NCBI RefSeq assembly: GCF_016862375.1
Contig: NZ_BOMV01000005.1
Coordinates: 186,001-250,000, forward strand
Source: Paractinoplanes rishiriensis
Lineage (GTDB): Bacteria; Actinomycetota; Actinomycetes; Mycobacteriales; Micromonosporaceae
Reading direction: 5' to 3'
Length of the DNA stretch: 64,000 nt
Shown: positions 60,377-64,000 of the stretch, piece after piece
Layout of the letters: each line of letters opens with the position of its first letter
Numbering within the stretch: position 1 is the first letter of the stretch
The notes under the pieces: generated by a model
What the model was told of the DNA's origin: nothing
Databases searched by the model: none
The model's input: only the letters and a program-made list of their open reading frames with translations
Position numbers and translations under genes: made by a program

Positions 60377-60394
60377 TGAGTGAGTACTCGCTCA
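60377..60394. promoter_or_regulatory. TetR-type operator
   Basis: TGAGTGAGTACTCGCTCA, an 18-bp palindrome with one mismatched pair around a GAGTACTC core. It sits 15 bp before the TetR start and is the classic form of operator for actinobacterial TetR efflux regulators. Confidence 0.75.
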
Positions 60395-60409
60395 GTTAGG
60401 GTGGGCCCG

Positions 60410-61033
60410 GTGGAGAGCCCAGCGGAGAACAGGCGTAAGCGGGTGCCCGCCATGGCGCCCGAGGAGCGGCGCGCGGCCATCATCCGGGCCACCATCCCGC
60501 TCCTGCACGAGCACGGCGTCGAGGTGAGCACCCGGCAGATCGCGGCCGCGGCCGGGGTCGCCGAGGGCACCATCTTCGGCGTCTTCGACAGCAAGCACTC
60601 GCTGGTCGTGTGCTCGGTGATCAAGGCGCTCGACCCGCAGTCGACGCTCGACGGGGTGGCCGCCATCGACCGGTCGCTGCCGCTGCGGGACCGCCTCACC
60701 GCCGCCGCCGAGTTGATCCACGACCGGTTCGCCGACAACGCACACCTGATGAACGCGGCCCGCCGGCTGATCTTCGCGGGGCACGCCGATCCGGACGCAC
60801 AGGCCCGGATGTCGACGAACCGGGAACGGCTGCACGCCGCGCTGGTGTCGGTGATCGAACCGGACGCCGCCCGGCTGCGCCGCTCCCCCGAAACGGTGGC
60901 CCGGATGCTGCTGCTGTTCTGCGGCGCCAACACCTTCGGGCCGTTCGGCGACCCGGACGGCTTCCGCGGTGCCGAAATCGTGTCGTTGCTGCTCGACGGC
61001 CTGCTGATCAGAAACTCACGGGGAGATCGCTAG
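60410..61033 (+). CDS. TetR-family regulator of the ABC exporter
   Basis: 207 aa from the GTG at 60410; an in-frame GTG at 60380 overlaps the operator and is less likely. DNA-binding domain: RRAAIIRATIPLLHEHGVEVS and IAAAAGVAEGTIFGVFDSK (HTH). The C-terminal ligand domain is helical with no specific signature. It stops 2 bp before the first exporter subunit and probably represses the whole operon through the palindrome just upstream. Confidence 0.9.
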   Translation: MESPAENRRKRVPAMAPEERRAAIIRATIPLLHEHGVEVSTRQIAAAAGVAEGTIFGVFDSKHSLVVCSVIKALDPQSTLDGVAAIDRSLPLRDRLTAAAELIHDRFADNAHLMNAARRLIFAGHADPDAQARMSTNRERLHAALVSVIEPDAARLRRSPETVARMLLLFCGANTFGPFGDPDGFRGAEIVSLLLDGLLIRNSRGDR

Positions 61034-61035
61034 AC

Positions 61036-62772
61036 GTGCTCATCCAACTGCTCCGCGGCCATCTCCGGCCGTACCGGACCGCGATCGCGCTGGTCGTGGC
61101 GTTCCAGTTCATCCAGACCCTGGCGACGCTCTACCTGCCCACGCTCAACGCCGACATCATCGACAACGGCGTGGTCAAGGGCGACATGGGCTACGTGCTC
61201 GAAATCGGCGCCGCCATGCTCGGCGTCACCGTGCTGTCGATCGCCGCCCAGGTCGTCGCCGTCTACTACGGCGCCCGCACCGCGATGGCCGTCGGCCGCG
61301 ACGTGCGCGCCTCGATCTTCGAGCGCGTCCAGATGTTCTCGGCCCGCGAGGTCGGCCAGTTCGGGGCGCCGTCGCTGATCACGCGTACCACCAACGACGT
61401 GCAGCAGGTCCAGATGCTGGTGCTGCTCACGTTCACGCTGATGGTCTCGGCCCCGATCATGTGCGTCGGCGGTGTCGTGCTCGCGCTGCGCCAGGACGTA
61501 CCTCTCTCCTCTCTGCTCCTGGTCATCGTGCCGGTGCTGATCACCACGGTGGCCCTGATCATCGTCCGGATGCGGCCGCTGTTCCGCACCATGCAGGTGC
61601 GCATCGACCGGGTCAACCAGGTGATGCGCGAGCAGATCACCGGCATCCGGGTGATCCGCGCCTTCGTCCGCGACGAGCGCGAGCAGGCCCGCTACGAGGT
61701 GGCGAACGACGAACTGACCGACGTGTCGCTGCGGGCCGGCCGGCTGATGGCGGTGATGTTCCCGACCGTGATGCTCATCGTGAACGTCTCCAGCGTCGCC
61801 GTGCTCTGGTTCGGCGGCCACCGGATCGACGACGGCGCCATGCAGATCGGCGCGCTCACCGCGTTCCTCAGCTACCTCATGCAGATCCTCATGTCGATCA
61901 TGATGGCCACCTTCATGTTCGTGATGATCCCGCGCGCCGAGGTCTGCGCCGAGCGCATCCAGGAGGTCCTCACCACCGAGTCCAGCGTCGTACCGCCACG
62001 CGAGCCGGTCACCACCCTGAGCCGGCACGGTCACCTGGAACTGCGGGGCGTCGGCTTCCGTTACCCGGGCGCCGAGGCGCCGGTGCTCTGCGACATCGAT
62101 CTCCAGGCGCGCCCGCGCGAGGTCACCGCCATCATCGGCAGTACGGGCAGCGGCAAGACGACGCTGCTCAACCTGGTGCCGCGACTGTTCGACGCCACCG
62201 ACGGCGGGGTGCTGGTCGACGGCGTGGACGTCCGCGACCTGGACGAGGCGCTGCTGTCCCGCACGGTCGGCCTGGTGCCGCAGCGGCCGTACCTGTTCAG
62301 CGGCACGGTCGCGACCAACCTGCGCTACGGCAACCCGGACGCCACCGACGAACAACTCTGGGAGGCGCTGGACATCGCCCAGGCCCGCGACTTCGTGGAA
62401 CGGATGGACGGGCAGCTCGACGCCCCGATCGCCCAGGGCGGCACGAACGTGTCCGGCGGCCAGCGGCAGCGGCTCGCGATCGCCCGGGTCCTGGTGCACC
62501 GGCCCGAGATCTACCTGTTCGACGACTCGTTCTCGGCCCTCGACTACGCCACCGACGCGGCGCTGCGCGCGGCCCTGACCCAGTACATCGCCGACGCCAC
62601 CGTGGTCGTCGTGGCGCAGCGCGTCAGCACGATCCGGGACGCCGACCGGATCATCGTGCTCGACGACGGCCGGGTCGTGGGCACCGGCACACACCGCGAA
62701 CTCATGGACGCGAACGACACGTACCGCGAAATTGTTCTTTCCCAGCTCACCGAGCAGGAGGCCGCCGCGTGA
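61036..62772 (+). CDS. ABC exporter half-transporter, subunit with degenerate ATP site
   Basis: 578 aa from a GTG 2 bp after the TetR stop, preceded by GGGAGA. Six membrane helices (to about residue 310) and then an ATPase domain: GSTGSGKTTLLNLV (Walker A), VSGGQRQRLAIAR (signature), IYLFDDSFSALD (Walker B with Asp instead of the catalytic Glu) and VVVVAQRVSTIRDAD (Gln in place of the switch His). These substitutions mark the non-catalytic site of heterodimeric exporters (LmrCD, TM287/288 class). Its stop overlaps the partner's GTG start. Confidence 0.92.
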   Translation: MLIQLLRGHLRPYRTAIALVVAFQFIQTLATLYLPTLNADIIDNGVVKGDMGYVLEIGAAMLGVTVLSIAAQVVAVYYGARTAMAVGRDVRASIFERVQMFSAREVGQFGAPSLITRTTNDVQQVQMLVLLTFTLMVSAPIMCVGGVVLALRQDVPLSSLLLVIVPVLITTVALIIVRMRPLFRTMQVRIDRVNQVMREQITGIRVIRAFVRDEREQARYEVANDELTDVSLRAGRLMAVMFPTVMLIVNVSSVAVLWFGGHRIDDGAMQIGALTAFLSYLMQILMSIMMATFMFVMIPRAEVCAERIQEVLTTESSVVPPREPVTTLSRHGHLELRGVGFRYPGAEAPVLCDIDLQARPREVTAIIGSTGSGKTTLLNLVPRLFDATDGGVLVDGVDVRDLDEALLSRTVGLVPQRPYLFSGTVATNLRYGNPDATDEQLWEALDIAQARDFVERMDGQLDAPIAQGGTNVSGGQRQRLAIARVLVHRPEIYLFDDSFSALDYATDAALRAALTQYIADATVVVVAQRVSTIRDADRIIVLDDGRVVGTGTHRELMDANDTYREIVLSQLTEQEAAA

Positions 62773-64000
62773 CCGCGCCCACCCGCCGCCCTGGTCCGCC
62801 GATGGGCGGGCCGCCGGCCGCCCGGATGATGATGGCCGGCGGCGCGCCGACCGAGAAACTCCAGGACTTCAAGGGCTCCACCAAGCGACTGCTCGGCCTG
62901 CTCGCCCCGCAACGCCTCGCGGTCGGCCTGGTGCTGCTGTCCGGCATCGCCGGGGTCGCGCTGTCGGTGTACGGCCCGCGGCTGCTCGGCCACGCCACCG
63001 ACATCATCTTCGCCGGCGTGATCGGCAAGTCGGTGCCGGCCGGCGTCACCAAGGAACAGGCCGTCGAGCAGCTGCGCAGCCAGGGCGAGAACACCCGGGC
63101 CGACCTGCTCTCGGCCGTCGACTTCACCCCCGGCCAGGGCATCGACTTCACCGCGCTGGCGCACCTGCTCGGCTGGGTGGCGGCGGTCTACGTGTTCGCC
63201 TGGATCTTCGGCGTGATCCAGGGCCGGATCACCGCGCGGGTGGTGCAGGTCGCGGTCTACCGGCTCCGCCAGGACGTCGAGGTCAAACTGTCCCGGCTAC
63301 CGCTGTCCTACTTCGACAAACAGCCGCGCGGCGAGGTGCTCAGCCGCGCCACCAACGACACCGACAACATCGCGCAGACCCTGCAGCAGACGTTCGCCCA
63401 GATCGTGACGTCGCTGCTGATGATCGTCGGCGTGCTCGGCATGATGTTCTGGATCTCCTGGTTGCTGGCCCTGATCGCGCTGGTCACCGTGCCGGTGTCG
63501 ATCTGGCTGACCACCGTGATCGGCAAGCGCTCGCAGCCCAACTTCGTGGCCCAGTGGTCCATCACCGGCAAGCTGAACGGCCACATCGAGGAGATGTTCA
63601 CCGGGCACTCGCTGGTCAAGGTCTTCGGCCGGCAGGGCGAGGCCCAGCAGACCTTCGCCGAACACAACGAGAAGCTGTACGCCTCCAGCTTCCGCGCGCA
63701 GTTCATCTCGGGCCTGATCCAACCGGCCATGATGTTCCTGAGCAACCTCAACTACGTCCTGGTGGCGGTGGTCGGCGGCCTGCGGGTGGCGTCCGGTTCG
63801 CTGTCGCTGGGCGAGGTGCAGGCGTTCATCCAGTACTCGAGGCAGTTCAGCCAGCCGCTCACCCAGGTGGCGAGCATGGCCAACCTGGTGCAGTCCGGCG
63901 TCGCCTCGGCCGAGCGGGTGTTCGCGCTGCTGGACGCGCCGGAGCAGAGCGCGGAGCCGGCGCCCGCCGGCCTCGACCGGGTGCAGGGCCGGATCACGTT
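62769..64000 (+). CDS. ABC exporter half-transporter, second subunit (partial)
   Basis: The visible 410 codons, starting at a GTG that overlaps the preceding stop by 4 bp, cover a Pro/Gly/Met-rich N-terminus (about 1-38), an inserted loop (AGVTKEQAVEQLRSQGENT region), and the six-helix membrane domain with YFDKQPRGEVLSRATNDTDNI and GHIEEMFTGHSLVKVFGRQ coupling motifs. The ATPase domain lies beyond the window and should carry the functional catalytic Glu and His. With the previous subunit it forms a heterodimeric multidrug or lipid exporter. Confidence 0.9.
   Translation, partial: MTAPTRRPGPPMGGPPAARMMMAGGAPTEKLQDFKGSTKRLLGLLAPQRLAVGLVLLSGIAGVALSVYGPRLLGHATDIIFAGVIGKSVPAGVTKEQAVEQLRSQGENTRADLLSAVDFTPGQGIDFTALAHLLGWVAAVYVFAWIFGVIQGRITARVVQVAVYRLRQDVEVKLSRLPLSYFDKQPRGEVLSRATNDTDNIAQTLQQTFAQIVTSLLMIVGVLGMMFWISWLLALIALVTVPVSIWLTTVIGKRSQPNFVAQWSITGKLNGHIEEMFTGHSLVKVFGRQGEAQQTFAEHNEKLYASSFRAQFISGLIQPAMMFLSNLNYVLVAVVGGLRVASGSLSLGEVQAFIQYSRQFSQPLTQVASMANLVQSGVASAERVFALLDAPEQSAEPAPAGLDRVQGRIT

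Overview
The window is very GC-rich (about 72 percent by eye), densely coded DNA with frequent GTG starts, GTGA/ATGA stop-start overlaps, SARP-type regulators, secreted S1 proteases with a ricin-type carbohydrate-binding module, and Gfo/Idh and GH13 enzymes. This points to a mycelial actinomycete. Micromonosporaceae (Actinoplanes-like) is my best guess, not proven. About 49 genes are called, including two truncated by the window edges and one broken gene. I saw no rRNA, tRNA, insertion sequence, prophage or CRISPR array.

Layout. 1-4868: start of a sensor-kinase-like membrane protein, a YqeB-like protein, a methyltransferase, a strikingly repetitive Trp-rich protein (2065-3027), an oxidoreductase and a nucleotidyltransferase. 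4875-14568 (minus strand): a complete alpha-glucan utilisation locus, with LacI regulator, binding lipoprotein, two permeases, a GH13 glucosidase and a large secreted GH87 alpha-1,3-glucanase; an importer ATPase is absent and probably shared (MsiK type). 14678-18183: a SEC-C protein, tryptophan 2,3-dioxygenase, kynureninase and an amidohydrolase that may fill the missing formamidase step. 18265-20391: a SulP transporter fused to a beta-carbonic anhydrase.

20459-27955: a nucleotide-sugar epimerase divergent from a three-gene set (GCS2/ATP-grasp ligase fusion, asparagine-synthase-like amidotransferase, S9 peptidase). The set parallels the NAGGN dipeptide-amide trio but has a different ligase. 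27969-30578: TetR plus a DrrAB-type efflux pump with a visible operator. 30744-34297: a frameshifted gene, a DinB protein, a membrane protein and an MFS transporter. 34298-37744: a giant XRE-SARP-NB-ARC-TPR regulator.

37812-42088 (minus strand) is a tight operon of an NAD kinase-GNAT fusion, a response regulator-thioredoxin-reductase-like fusion and a cNMP-domain histidine kinase, a plausible redox signalling system. 42256-45065: two tandem paralogous secreted proteases with related promoters. 45346-54752: assorted membrane, hydrolase, MFS, kinase, GH13, methyltransferase, HTH-TOBE, DUF1684, CbiZ and GNAT genes. 54865-60366: a secreted HENDGEG protein, an LTA-synthase-like sulfatase, a small membrane protein and a GGDEF-EAL protein. 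60410-64000: TetR and a heterodimeric ABC exporter whose second half runs off the window.

The strongest candidates for undescribed biology are the ligase/amidotransferase/peptidase trio (21727-27955), the NAD kinase/redox two-component operon (37812-42088), the Trp-rich repeat protein (2065-3027) and the possible formamidase (17158-18183).
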